The position numbers were made by a program, and so were the translations under genes. From NCBI GenBank assembly GCA_039029935.1, contig JBCCFC010000518.1, forward strand, positions 1 through 8,998: DNA of 8,998 bases, written 5' to 3'. Below, in pieces: positions 1 through 6,487 of this stretch. Origin of the DNA: G039029935 sp039029935. Its GTDB lineage: Bacteria; Chloroflexota; Anaerolineae; Caldilineales; Caldilineaceae. Under the pieces are notes generated by a model. That model did no database searches. It saw only the letters and a list, made by a program, of their open reading frames with translations, and had not been told where the DNA came from. Position 1 is the stretch's first letter. Every line of letters starts with the position of its first letter.

Positions 1-165
1 GAAGCGATAGCAGATGAAGCGATAGCAGATGAAACTACAGCAGATGAAACTACAGCAGATGAAACTACAGCAGATGAAGCGATAGCAGATGAAGCGATAG
101 CAGATGAAGCGATAGCAGATGAAACTACAGCAGATGAAGCGGTAGCAGATGAAAATGCAGCAGAT
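1..165 (+). repeat. 15-bp tandem repeat, 11 copies, coding
   Basis: Eleven consecutive 15-bp units begin GAA and end GCAGAT. Two main versions alternate in blocks: GAAGCGATAGCAGAT (A) and GAAACTACAGCAGAT (B). The order is A A B B B A A A B, then a variant with GCGGTA (136-150) and a final GAAAATGCAGCAGAT (151-165). In the transposase frame they code EAIAD, ETTAD, EAVAD and ENAAD. The array may extend left of the window. Perfect multiples of three and the same ends in every unit fit slippage or unequal crossing-over that kept the frame. Confidence 0.95.
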
Positions 166-999
166 ACAAATCTAGTTGTACGAACACCCTCCGAGCTATC
201 AGCAGGAAGTGTCCAATCGCCAGATGATTTAGAGGCAACCTACCGTCACAAAGCAGGCGAAGACTATCAAGGTTATGTCACGAATCTTATCGAAACCGCT
301 GATCCCGAAAACCACTTTCAGCTCATTATTGATGTCCGAACCGATTCAAATAATGTTGATGATGCTCAACTCTTGTTGGATGCGCTCCCCGACTTACAAG
401 CACGAACGGATATGGAGACGATGTATGGCGATGGGGCGTATAACAGTCCTGAGTTAGACCAAGGTTTGGAAGATGTTGGCATCAAGCCGTGCGTTTCTGC
501 CATTCGTGGGGCTCAACCTGACCCCAATCGCATTGGGCTTGCTCAGTTTGACATCTCTTGTGATGAAGATGGTACGCCTACTAAAATGACTTGTCCCGAA
601 GGTCAGGAGATTCCTGTTTCTCAGGGTCGAACTGATACGACCTTCATCGGTCGTCCTGACCCTAACCACTGTGAGTTGTGTCCTTTACTCTCTCTTTGTG
701 CTGCTAAACCGTCCAAGGAAGGGCGTACTCTTGCTATCTACTTTAATTAACAAAATTTGCGCAATGCTTTGAAACGTCAATGGATTGCGCAACATTCTGA
801 TGGGTCTAATCCTCGGGCTGTTGTTGAGGCGACCGTTCGTTCTGTCACTCATCCTTTACCGCATGGCAAAGTTCCTATGCGTGGCAAATACAATGTCTCT
901 TGCTACATGATTTACTCCGCTATGATGGTTAATGCGCGCCGTATTTTCGGTAAGGTTCTGTCAGGACCTTCATCAACTTTTTTATTTATATCAAAATAA
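1..999 (+). pseudogene. DDE transposase, 3' part, broken by in-frame TAA
   Basis: Frame 1 is open from the first base to a TAA at 748-750, then resumes in the same frame at 751 and runs to a TAA at 997-999. The start is outside the window. After an acidic repeat (1-165) come features of DDE_Tnp_1_6 transposases. These are a DDLEATYR/GYVTN block (about 226-285), a LLLDALPDL...YGDGAY block with the likely second catalytic aspartate (about 373-441), a cysteine cluster (CxxC plus flanking Cys, about 670-705), and past the stop VVEATVRSVTHP, holding the likely catalytic glutamate (about 820-855). The stop sits where the family usually has Gln or Glu, before QNLRNALKRQ, so one C-to-T change from CAA explains it. 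Both parts continue the same homology, so this is a nonsense pseudogene and not two genes. The final residues after the NARRIF block are ordinary tail. Confidence 0.8.
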
Positions 1000-1157
1000 A
1001 CATCTAAAAGAACATAGCGAAAATCTTTTAATGTTTCTTAAATCTATCTCATCTCCTTCTCTTCTTTCTTCCCATTCCCTCTTGTTTGCCACATCCTCTC
1101 CCCTCTCCTCCTCGTTCTGCTTTTCCCCTTGGTTTACACCCTTTTTTCAGCAGAGTC
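1000..1157. other. Non-coding pyrimidine-rich IS tail and junction
   Basis: This stretch between the transposase stop and the first recognisable DUF262-DUF1524 codon holds no gene. From about 1030 to 1147 the plus strand is strongly C+T rich, with runs of TCTCC, CTTCTTTC and CCCTCTCC. A weak 7-bp inverted repeat (TAAAAGA at 1005-1011 and TCTTTTA at 1024-1030) lies just after the transposase. The IS right end is probably within the last few tens of bases, but no terminal inverted repeat could be confirmed. The open frame that reads through here in the frame of the next gene (from a TTG at 1086) codes a Pro/Ser-rich stretch and is probably not native protein. Confidence 0.5.
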
Positions 1158-2141
1158 ATGTATGACCATGTTGAACAGGGTATCCTCAGCATTGATGAAT
1201 TTTTGGCTGGTTTACGGTCATTGGAAACGTACCTTGTCCGTCGCTTTTTAGCAAAGGAATCGACAAATTACCTAAATAAAATATTTCCCGTTTTATCAAG
1301 GGATATTGACCTCAAAAATTTTGATGCCTCCTTGAAAAAGAGTTTAATGTCGAGAAGTTTTCCCAGTGATTCGAGACTACGACAATCGGCAGAAAATGTA
1401 GAACTATATAACAAGAGTAGGTATACCAGAGAAAAATTAGCGTTGATTTTCAGTACGATTAATAAGCATCTCTCTGCCGAAGATGGAGCATTTACACAAT
1501 TGGATGATGAGCCAACGGTTGAGCATATTATGCCACAAACGCTCACTGAGGCATGGAGACAACACATCGGCAAAGACTGGGAACAAGATTACGAATTATT
1601 GCACACACTTGGTAGTTTGACGCTTGTAACACAAGAATGGAACTCCTCTATGTCCAACAATATTTTTGCGACAAAGAAAAAGAAGTTGGCAAGGCATGGT
1701 CTGCTACTCAATAGTGCTTATTTCTCCGGTGAGTACGATACATGGGATGGTTATGCAATTCGAGAACGTGCGCAATGGTTGGTGGCTAAGGTCAATGAAA
1801 TTTGGCCTATGTTGGGGGAGCTACAAGAATCGTCAGGGCGGACAGAAAAACCAAAGGGCCTGACAATTCTTGGTGAATCATATACGGTAGAAAGTTGGCG
1901 TGACGTTCTTCATTCAACCGCTGAGTGTGTCGTACAATGGAGAGCGAGTGATTTTGAAAAAGTAGCTGAAGAAATCTCACAGTATATCAAACAAGAGAAA
2001 TTTGAAGGAACGTGTCGGCAACTTTCAAACGGCTGTTGACTTTATGTAAACTTGTCCTCAGAAAGTGTAAAACGGATTTGTCAAAATATGTTAGAGGTAG
2101 CTGGTATTCCAGAGGAGGAGTTTGACCTAGAAGTCTGGTAG
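1158..2141 (+). pseudogene. C-terminal remnant of DUF262-DUF1524 (GmrSD-like) protein
   Basis: This is the back half of a DUF262-DUF1524 protein, the family of the type IV restriction enzyme GmrSD, which cuts modified DNA. Numbering from the ATG at 1158, residues 1-50 (FLAGLRSLETYLVRRF...LNKIFPVL) match the end of the DUF262 region. Residues about 119-175 are the DUF1524 His-Me finger nuclease: VEHIMPQ with catalytic His123, then LGSLTLV and NSSMSNNIFATKKKKL. A smaller C-terminal domain follows (GLTILGESYTVESWRDV). The DUF262 NTPase/DGQQR part is absent, apparently removed at the IS junction. A TGA at 2037-2039 interrupts the frame after LSNGC. The same frame continues with VNLSSESVKRICQNMLEVAG and EEEFDLEVW to TAG at 2139-2141, a normal-looking C-terminus. 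With a lost N-terminus and an internal stop it is a pseudogene, although residues 1-293 could still be made if transcribed. Confidence 0.82.
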
Positions 2142-2165
2142 TTTTTCATGCATACTCTATCATCA

Positions 2166-2194
2166 TTGACAATCAACCTGCCATTCCTTATACT
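2166..2194 (+). promoter_or_regulatory. Sigma70-type promoter for the Rpn-family gene
   Basis: A perfect -35 TTGACA (2166-2171) and a near-perfect -10 TATACT (2189-2194) are separated by exactly 17 bases. Transcription would start near 2201 and give a leader of about 60 bases before the ATG at 2260. This is the best promoter match in the window. It lies just after the end of the DUF1524 remnant and points into the Rpn-family gene. Confidence 0.7.
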
Positions 2195-2207
2195 ACCTGA
2201 TACAAAG

Positions 2208-2226
2208 GTGATATCGACAATATCAC
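2208..2226 (+). promoter_or_regulatory. Perfect palindrome (possible operator) in the Rpn leader
   Basis: GTGATAT (2208-2214) and ATATCAC (2220-2226) form a perfect 7-base inverted repeat around CGACA. It lies from about +8 to +26 relative to the predicted start. That position suits a repressor operator, or a small hairpin in the mRNA leader. No regulator is identified. Confidence 0.4.
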
Positions 2227-2259
2227 TAAACAAAATTGATCCAAACATCGGAGAACACA

Positions 2260-3297
2260 ATGAACAAAACAGACAGTCCTCTGAAACGGCTGGTACAAAT
2301 AGCACCGCATGACTTCGCTGAATGGCTGCTTAAGAGAAAGGTCATCACGATTACGTCCGCCAACATTGAACTACAACCAAATCCAAACGCCACCTACTCG
2401 GACTTGGTTTTCTGGGTAACGGTGCAGCCCGGTGAAGATGATGAACAAAAGAGCCCTTACCAAGTCCTCTTACACATTGAATTTCAAGGCAAGAGTTCTG
2501 AACGGCCAATGCGTCTTCGTGTGTTGGACTACATTGTCGGGTTTACGGACCAAGAACGTAGGATGCGTATTCATAGCGTGGTCTTCTACATCGGTGAAAA
2601 GACCAATGTCACGGATACGGGTCATCACCAAGTCATGGGCATCGGCAACCGTGTGACGCTGGCGTGGCAATATGATGTTGTTCATCTTTGGACCTTAGAC
2701 CCATTGAAATTGCTCGCTGAGGGGCGTCCTGTGCTGCTTCCATTGGTGGGACAAACCAAGCTAGAACAACCACAGGAAATCATCCCGCAGGTTTATCAGT
2801 CAATTCGGTCTGTACCGGATAGAGAAACGCAACATCGGTTATTGATTGAATTGTTGGCCTTATTACAAGATGAGGAGATTGTAAAAATGATTGAGACAAT
2901 GATGGAACAGGATGAATGGTCACTGGATACGCCCTACCTCAGACGGTGGCGTCAGCAAATTGAAGCGGCTCAGGAAGAGGCACGTAATGCACGAGATGAA
3001 GGGCGCAAAGCACGAGAAGAAGGGCACTTGGAGGGGCGTAGAGAGGGGCGTCTGGAAGGGCGCAAAGAAGAACGTGAATCACGTCGTCAAGATATTCTGA
3101 AGTTAATTTTATGGCGTTATAAGCCATATGCAGAGGACTATTTAAAAATTCAAACATTTTTATCGTCAATTATGGCTGATACAAAACTCAAGGATATTTT
3201 TGATGCCATTATGAATATTGAGGATTTTCAACAATTTTATCAATTTGTTGAAGAGTCGGCACAATCGACCAGTGAGTTAGAGGCTGTTGCAGCCTAA
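2260..3297 (+). CDS. Rpn/PD-(D/E)XK nuclease-family protein
   Basis: This 345-residue protein is of the Rpn / PD-(D/E)XK nuclease-transposase type. Rpn proteins in E. coli are DNA endonucleases that promote RecA-independent recombination; some are now linked to phage defence. The ATG at 2260 is chosen because GGAG lies at 2250-2253 with good spacing; an in-frame TTG at 2236 has no better support. The likely catalytic residues are Asp48 in YSDLVF and Glu74/Gln76 in HIEFQGK. The block RLRVLDYIVGF...IHSVVFYIGE (86-113) is typical of the family, as is LWTLDPLKLL (143-152). Residues 235-275 form a highly charged EARNARDEGRKAREEG / GRREGRLEGRKEERE stretch, seen in many members and probably coiled-coil or helical. 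A short helical C-terminus follows. It has its own strong promoter and palindrome. It is intact beside two dead genes, so it may belong to a mobile or defence-rich locus. Its function here is inferred from the family. Confidence 0.75.
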   Translation: MNKTDSPLKRLVQIAPHDFAEWLLKRKVITITSANIELQPNPNATYSDLVFWVTVQPGEDDEQKSPYQVLLHIEFQGKSSERPMRLRVLDYIVGFTDQERRMRIHSVVFYIGEKTNVTDTGHHQVMGIGNRVTLAWQYDVVHLWTLDPLKLLAEGRPVLLPLVGQTKLEQPQEIIPQVYQSIRSVPDRETQHRLLIELLALLQDEEIVKMIETMMEQDEWSLDTPYLRRWRQQIEAAQEEARNARDEGRKAREEGHLEGRREGRLEGRKEERESRRQDILKLILWRYKPYAEDYLKIQTFLSSIMADTKLKDIFDAIMNIEDFQQFYQFVEESAQSTSELEAVAA

Positions 3298-3313
3298 ACA
3301 AGGAACAAACACT

Positions 3314-4084
3314 ATGCCAATTCAACTAACAGACCAACAACTAAACGACTATCATCGCGACGGCTATATCGTTGTCGAGGATTTGGTCAGCACCAACGAT
3401 GTGGCAGCATTGGGAGTACGGCTGCGCGAATACACACATGGCGACCGTCCGCGTGGTCAGCTACGCATCCAGATCGAGCCGCGTGTGCAGCGTGGTGAAA
3501 TGACGGTTGACCATCCGGGCGATGGCATCCGTAAGATTGATGACCTTGTGCAAGAGGATGATCTCTTCAACAAGCTGGGCTTGCATCCCAATATCCTGAG
3601 TGTGTTGACGCAAATTTTGGGGCCGGATATCAAGATGTTTCGTAATGCGTTGCTGCTCAAACCGCCAGAGGTGGGGTCGGCCAAAGGGATGCACCAAGAC
3701 TCACCCTACTGGCCGATTGCGCCGATGGACCTATGCTCGTGTTGGTTTCCGCTGGATGATGCCACGCTGGAAAATGGGTGTATGGCGGCGATTCCAGCAG
3801 GACACAAGTTGGGTGCGCTACCGCATGTGAGTGTCACCGATGATTTTGTTGTGGATGAAGCGTATTATAATACCGATGATATGGTGATGTTGCCCATGAA
3901 GGCGGGGAGCGGTCTTTTCTTTCATTCGCTGTTGCCCCACTACACCGCGCCCAATCGTTCACAGACGTGGCGGCGAGCGATTGCGTTGTCGTATATGTCG
4001 TCGAAATCAACCTATACCAAAGAGGGTGAGGGGCCAGTGTATTATCCTATTCAAGGGGAGACTTATCCGGGATGTGTGCGCTAA
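3314..4084 (+). CDS. Phytanoyl-CoA dioxygenase (PhyH) family oxygenase
   Basis: This 256-residue protein is a non-haem Fe(II)/2-oxoglutarate oxygenase of the PhyH family. The family hydroxylates many small molecules, so the substrate cannot be read from sequence. The N-terminus LTDQQLNDYHRDGYIVVEDLV is typical. The iron ligands are His127 and Asp129 in GMHQDSPYW and probably His209 in LPHYTAPNRS. Arg220 in WRRAIAL would bind the 2-oxoglutarate carboxylate. LENGCMAAIPAGHKLG (152-167) is the conserved strand region before the distal His. Length is normal and all ligands are present, so it should be active. The ATG at 3314 has AAGGA 8 bases upstream; an earlier in-frame CTG/TTG-type start would overlap the previous gene. 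It begins 16 bp after the Rpn gene with no visible promoter between, so the two may be co-transcribed, although their jobs seem unrelated. Confidence 0.85.
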   Translation: MPIQLTDQQLNDYHRDGYIVVEDLVSTNDVAALGVRLREYTHGDRPRGQLRIQIEPRVQRGEMTVDHPGDGIRKIDDLVQEDDLFNKLGLHPNILSVLTQILGPDIKMFRNALLLKPPEVGSAKGMHQDSPYWPIAPMDLCSCWFPLDDATLENGCMAAIPAGHKLGALPHVSVTDDFVVDEAYYNTDDMVMLPMKAGSGLFFHSLLPHYTAPNRSQTWRRAIALSYMSSKSTYTKEGEGPVYYPIQGETYPGCVR

Positions 4085-4090
4085 ACGCAG

Positions 4091-4798
4091 CTATTCTGCG
4101 AACTGATAGCCGATGCCATACACGGTCAAGATGTACTGCGGTTCGTTGGGGTTTGGCTCCAGCTTACGCCGTAAATTTTTGATATGGGCATCCACACTGC
4201 GGTCATAGCCGCCATGCGCCACGCCATGTAGCCGATCCAGTAGCTGTGAACGCGAGAATGTCTGTCCTGGGTGTTGCGCCAAGGTAGCCAACAGGTTGAA
4301 CTCGATGCGTGTCAAACGGATGGACTCAGAGCCTGACCCAGATTCAGACTCAGTGACACGCATCACTTTGTGTCCGTTGAGATCAATTTCCAAATCATCC
4401 ACACGCACAACGCCCTGTGATTGCTGTAAATCGCCTTGGGTACGACGCAATACGGCGCGTACTCTTGCCACCAGTTCGCGCGGAGAGAAGGGCTTTGTGA
4501 TGTAGTCATCCGCCCCCAATTCTAGGCCAATGAGCCTGTCCGTCTCCTCGGCTCTTGCCGTGAGCATGATAATCGGTACGGCAGATTCTCGCCGCAAGGC
4601 TCGGCAGACATCCAGTCCATCCATGCCAGGTAGGTTGAGGTCCAGCACAACCAGATCAGGGCGTTGGTGACGTGCCGATGCCAAGGCTGTGATGCCATCG
4701 TTGGCTATGGCTACACGAAAGCTATTTCGTTCTAAATAGTCACGAGCCAATTTGACAATCTTTGGCTCGTCATCGACCACAAGAATCAACTCATTCAT
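4091..4798 (-). CDS. OmpR/PhoB-family response regulator
   Basis: This 235-residue transcription factor belongs to a two-component system. The receiver domain (about 3-117) has the acidic pocket Asp9/Asp10, phospho-acceptor Asp53 in LVVLDLNLPGMDG, Thr80 in IIMLTARAEE and Lys102 in YITKPFSP, so all switch residues are present. The winged-helix DNA-binding domain (about 130-234) shows TRIEFNLLATL, the recognition region SRSQLLDRLHG...DRSVDAHIKNLRRKLE and the C-terminal hairpin YILTVYGIGYQF. Between the first strands of that domain lies an unusual TESESGSGSESIRL stretch (149-162) in place of the short family turn. No histidine kinase gene is in the window, so it is an orphan here. It lies 51 bp after the alcohol dehydrogenase on the same strand and may share its transcript. 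It converges on the PhyH gene with only 6 bp between stops. The ribosome site is weak (GGGGAA well upstream of ATG). Confidence 0.93.
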   Translation of the reverse strand: MNELILVVDDEPKIVKLARDYLERNSFRVAIANDGITALASARHQRPDLVVLDLNLPGMDGLDVCRALRRESAVPIIMLTARAEETDRLIGLELGADDYITKPFSPRELVARVRAVLRRTQGDLQQSQGVVRVDDLEIDLNGHKVMRVTESESGSGSESIRLTRIEFNLLATLAQHPGQTFSRSQLLDRLHGVAHGGYDRSVDAHIKNLRRKLEPNPNEPQYILTVYGIGYQFAE

Positions 4799-4826
4799 TG
4801 TTCAATATCGTTCCCCAGGTAGCGTG

Positions 4827-4848
4827 ACAGGCAGGATGCCTGTGTTAC
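4827..4848. repeat. Short palindrome with GTTAC tail, copy 1
   Basis: ACAGGCA (4827-4833) and TGCCTGT (4837-4843) form a perfect 7-bp stem with a 3-base loop (GGA), followed by GTTAC (4844-4848). It fills the gap between the dehydrogenase and response-regulator genes. On the minus strand it could act as a weak stop or processing hairpin after the dehydrogenase, but it lacks a T run. The same layout recurs at 5957-5978. Confidence 0.65.
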
Positions 4849-4849
4849 T

Positions 4850-5935
4850 TTAATCAAATGTGATTACACTCCGTGCCACTGTGCCCGTCAACATTTCATC
4901 ATAGGCTTCGTTGACCATTGATAATGGCACATGTTTGGAAATCATGGCGTCGAGGTTCAGTCGCCCTTGTAGGTAGAAATCCACAAATCTTGGCATATCT
5001 ATGCGAAATACGTTCGACCCCATATTGGAGCCAATCAGCCGTCGGTCATACAAGAAATCTGACGCTTCTAGCTCAATCTTCACGCCTTCGGGGACCATGC
5101 CGATGATGCAGGCTGTGCCAGACGGTCGGATCATGGCAAATGCCTGCTCACAGGTCTGCTTGCGCCCCAACACCTCAAAGGCATAATGAACGCCGCCATC
5201 GGTCATGTCCACAATGGCCTCAACAGGGTCAACTTTGCTGGCGTTGACGCCGTCCGTGGCACCAAATTGTTTGGCGAGTTCAAGCTTGCTGTCGTGGACA
5301 TCGACCGCGATGATGCGTCCTGCGCCAGCGATGGACGCTCCGTTGATGGCTGACAGCCCGACACCGCCACAGCCGATAATCGCCACTGTACTGCCTGGCT
5401 CGACCTTGGCTGTGTGAATGACCGATCCAACACCCGTTGTCACGGCACAGCCGATGAGTGCGGCGCGATCCAGTGGCATGTCGCGCCGAATCTTGACCAG
5501 TGCGTGTTCGTGGAGCAGCATCATCTCGGCAAAGGAGCCTAAGTTATAGCCTTGATGAACCAGTGTCCCATTTTGTGAAAGACGTGGCTGCTCATCATCG
5601 CCTCGTAGCAGGGTGTCCACATTATCACAGCCATAGGGTTTGCCTGTGAGACAATAGCTACAACTGCCACAGAACATGGACATACAGCTAATTACATGGT
5701 CACCAGGCTGGAGATAGCGGACATCGCTGCCGACCTTTTCGACAACACCAGCGGCTTCGTGACCCATCACGCTGGGCAGAGGTGTGGCATAGCTGCCGTT
5801 CATATAGTGTAAGTCGCTGTGACAGACGCCTGTGGCGACGGTGCGGACCAGCACTTCGCGGGGGCCGGGGTTGTCAACGGTGACATCTTCAATGCTGAGT
5901 GGTTGGCCGACTTCGTGTAAAACGGCTGCTTTCAT
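4850..5935 (-). CDS. Zinc-dependent alcohol dehydrogenase (MDR family)
   Basis: This 361-residue medium-chain dehydrogenase/reductase oxidises an alcohol, or reduces an aldehyde, with NAD(H) in the cytosol. The catalytic zinc ligands are Cys38 (GVCHSDLH), His59/Glu60 (MGHEAAGVVEKVG) and Cys163 (LIGCAVTTGVGSV). The structural zinc ligands are Cys89, Cys92, Cys95 and Cys103. The Rossmann motif GCGGVG (188-193) is followed by Asp212 in AVDVHDSKLELA, which favours NAD over NADP. This layout resembles class III / NDMA-dependent-type Zn alcohol dehydrogenases; the substrate is not predictable. The ATG (5933-5935 on the plus strand) has AAGGAG (complement of 5942-5947) 6 bases before it, a strong start. 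It is divergent from the cytochrome operon and upstream of the response regulator. Length and all metal ligands are normal. Confidence 0.93.
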   Translation of the reverse strand: MKAAVLHEVGQPLSIEDVTVDNPGPREVLVRTVATGVCHSDLHYMNGSYATPLPSVMGHEAAGVVEKVGSDVRYLQPGDHVISCMSMFCGSCSYCLTGKPYGCDNVDTLLRGDDEQPRLSQNGTLVHQGYNLGSFAEMMLLHEHALVKIRRDMPLDRAALIGCAVTTGVGSVIHTAKVEPGSTVAIIGCGGVGLSAINGASIAGAGRIIAVDVHDSKLELAKQFGATDGVNASKVDPVEAIVDMTDGGVHYAFEVLGRKQTCEQAFAMIRPSGTACIIGMVPEGVKIELEASDFLYDRRLIGSNMGSNVFRIDMPRFVDFYLQGRLNLDAMISKHVPLSMVNEAYDEMLTGTVARSVITFD

Positions 5936-5956
5936 GGTTTTCTCCTTGTGTTGGTT

Positions 5957-5978
5957 ACAGATTGGCAGTCTGTGTTAC
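5957..5978. repeat. Short palindrome with GTTAC tail, copy 2
   Basis: ACAGATT (5957-5963) pairs with AGTCTGT (5967-5973), 7 pairs with one G-T wobble and a GGC loop, followed by GTTAC (5974-5978). The ends (ACAG ... CTGTGTTAC) match the copy at 4827-4848 although the middle differs by compensating changes. It lies in the leader of the dehydrogenase gene, between its predicted start of transcription and the ribosome site. Confidence 0.6.
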
Positions 5979-5990
5979 TGGCTTTCGATT

Positions 5991-5996
5991 AGTATA
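5991..5996 (-). promoter_or_regulatory. Possible -10 box for the alcohol dehydrogenase
   Basis: On the minus strand this reads TATACT, one mismatch from consensus, about 56 bases before the dehydrogenase ATG. The best upstream -35-like hexamer, TTGCAT, is 20 bases away, which is wider than usual. The assignment is therefore weak. Confidence 0.35.
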
Positions 5997-6007
5997 CAAC
6001 AGATTTA

Positions 6008-6021
6008 TGCATTTCTATGCA
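6008..6021. promoter_or_regulatory. TGCAT-N4-ATGCA inverted repeat in divergent promoter region
   Basis: TGCAT (6008-6012) and ATGCA (6017-6021) form a small perfect inverted repeat in the 146-bp region between the divergent dehydrogenase and cytochrome genes. It overlaps the likely -35 region of the dehydrogenase promoter, a reasonable place for a regulator site. It is short enough to occur by chance. Confidence 0.25.
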
Positions 6022-6081
6022 ATGACAAAAATGTTGCGAACAAATTTCCCCTCCCAAAACTTTTGGTGGTAAGATACCGCC

Positions 6082-6483
6082 ATGATGAAGATTCAACACC
6101 TATTTGTTGCGCTCACATTGCTTACACTATCAGGGACAGCTTGTGGTTCATATACTTCAAACGCACCACCAAAGCCGACGTTCACACAGGAGGAACAACT
6201 CGGCTTAGAGGTTTATTCACGCCACTGTGCCGCCTGTCATCTGCTCACACCGGATGATGTCAAGGTGGGGCCATCGCTTTATGGGCTGGCAGATCGAGCA
6301 AGTTCTCGTGTGGAAGGACAAGATGCGCGGACCTATCTGTTGACCTCGGTGCTCGATCCCAGTGCCTATTTGGTTGAGGGGTTTGAGGATGTGATGACCA
6401 AGGGGCTGGCAAAAAATCTTGCAAGCGAAGAGTTGGATGCAGTGATTGTCTATCTACAAACATTACACGAAGAAGGGAATTAA
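6082..6483 (+). CDS. Monohaem c-type cytochrome, probable lipoprotein
   Basis: This 133-residue exported protein carries electrons through one covalently bound haem. The N-terminus (1-21) is a signal with a hydrophobic core LFVALTLLTLSGTAC. Cys21 may be lipid-modified, although Gly instead of Leu at -3 makes the lipobox imperfect. The haem site is CAACH (Cys49, Cys52, His53) in VYSRHCAACHLL, followed by VGPSLYGLADR (62-72). The likely sixth ligand is Met105 in FEDVMTKGL, and the last helix is LDAVIVYLQTLHEE. This is a class I, cytochrome c/CccA-like fold. Two adjacent ATGs (6082, 6085) are possible starts; the ribosome site (GGTGG, 6065-6069) is weak. The next gene starts 4 bp after the stop, so the two are almost certainly co-transcribed. 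This makes the cytochrome a natural redox partner for the di-haem enzyme. Confidence 0.88.
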   Translation: MMKIQHLFVALTLLTLSGTACGSYTSNAPPKPTFTQEEQLGLEVYSRHCAACHLLTPDDVKVGPSLYGLADRASSRVEGQDARTYLLTSVLDPSAYLVEGFEDVMTKGLAKNLASEELDAVIVYLQTLHEEGN

Positions 6484-6487
6484 CACA

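Larger units (their letters stand above)
1..1150 (+). mobile_element. Insertion sequence remnant (right-hand part), IS1182-like
   Basis: This is the 3' part of an insertion sequence whose left end lies outside the window. It holds a transposase reading frame (1-999) followed by a non-coding tail. The right boundary is inferred, not seen: at about 1150-1160 the sequence switches to the interior of a DUF262-DUF1524 gene in the same orientation. Terminal inverted repeats and target duplications cannot be tested with only one end present. The family label comes from the transposase type (DDE_Tnp_1_6 as recalled) and is tentative. The element looks dead in this copy because the transposase has an in-frame stop. 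Confidence 0.6.

Noticed and set aside
1..165. CRISPR-like array
   Set aside because: The units are contiguous 15-bp repeats with no spacers, and they code in frame within a transposase.
1005..1030. Terminator or IS end from TAAAAGA/TCTTTTA
   Set aside because: A 7-bp A/T-only stem with a 12-base loop is too weak and likely to be chance.
1086..1157. N-terminal extension of the DUF1524 remnant from a TTG start
   Set aside because: It reads a Pro/Ser-rich stretch from the pyrimidine tract with no match to DUF262, so it is most likely IS sequence.
748..2039. Alternative genetic code or stop-codon recoding
   Set aside because: One break is TAA and the other TGA, both in a decayed segment. Intact neighbouring genes end normally with TAA or TAG, and no recoding signal is seen.
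5832..6257. Plus-strand open frame of 141 codons across the divergent region
   Set aside because: It overlaps the dehydrogenase start on the opposite strand and the cytochrome gene in another frame, and shows no protein family features.
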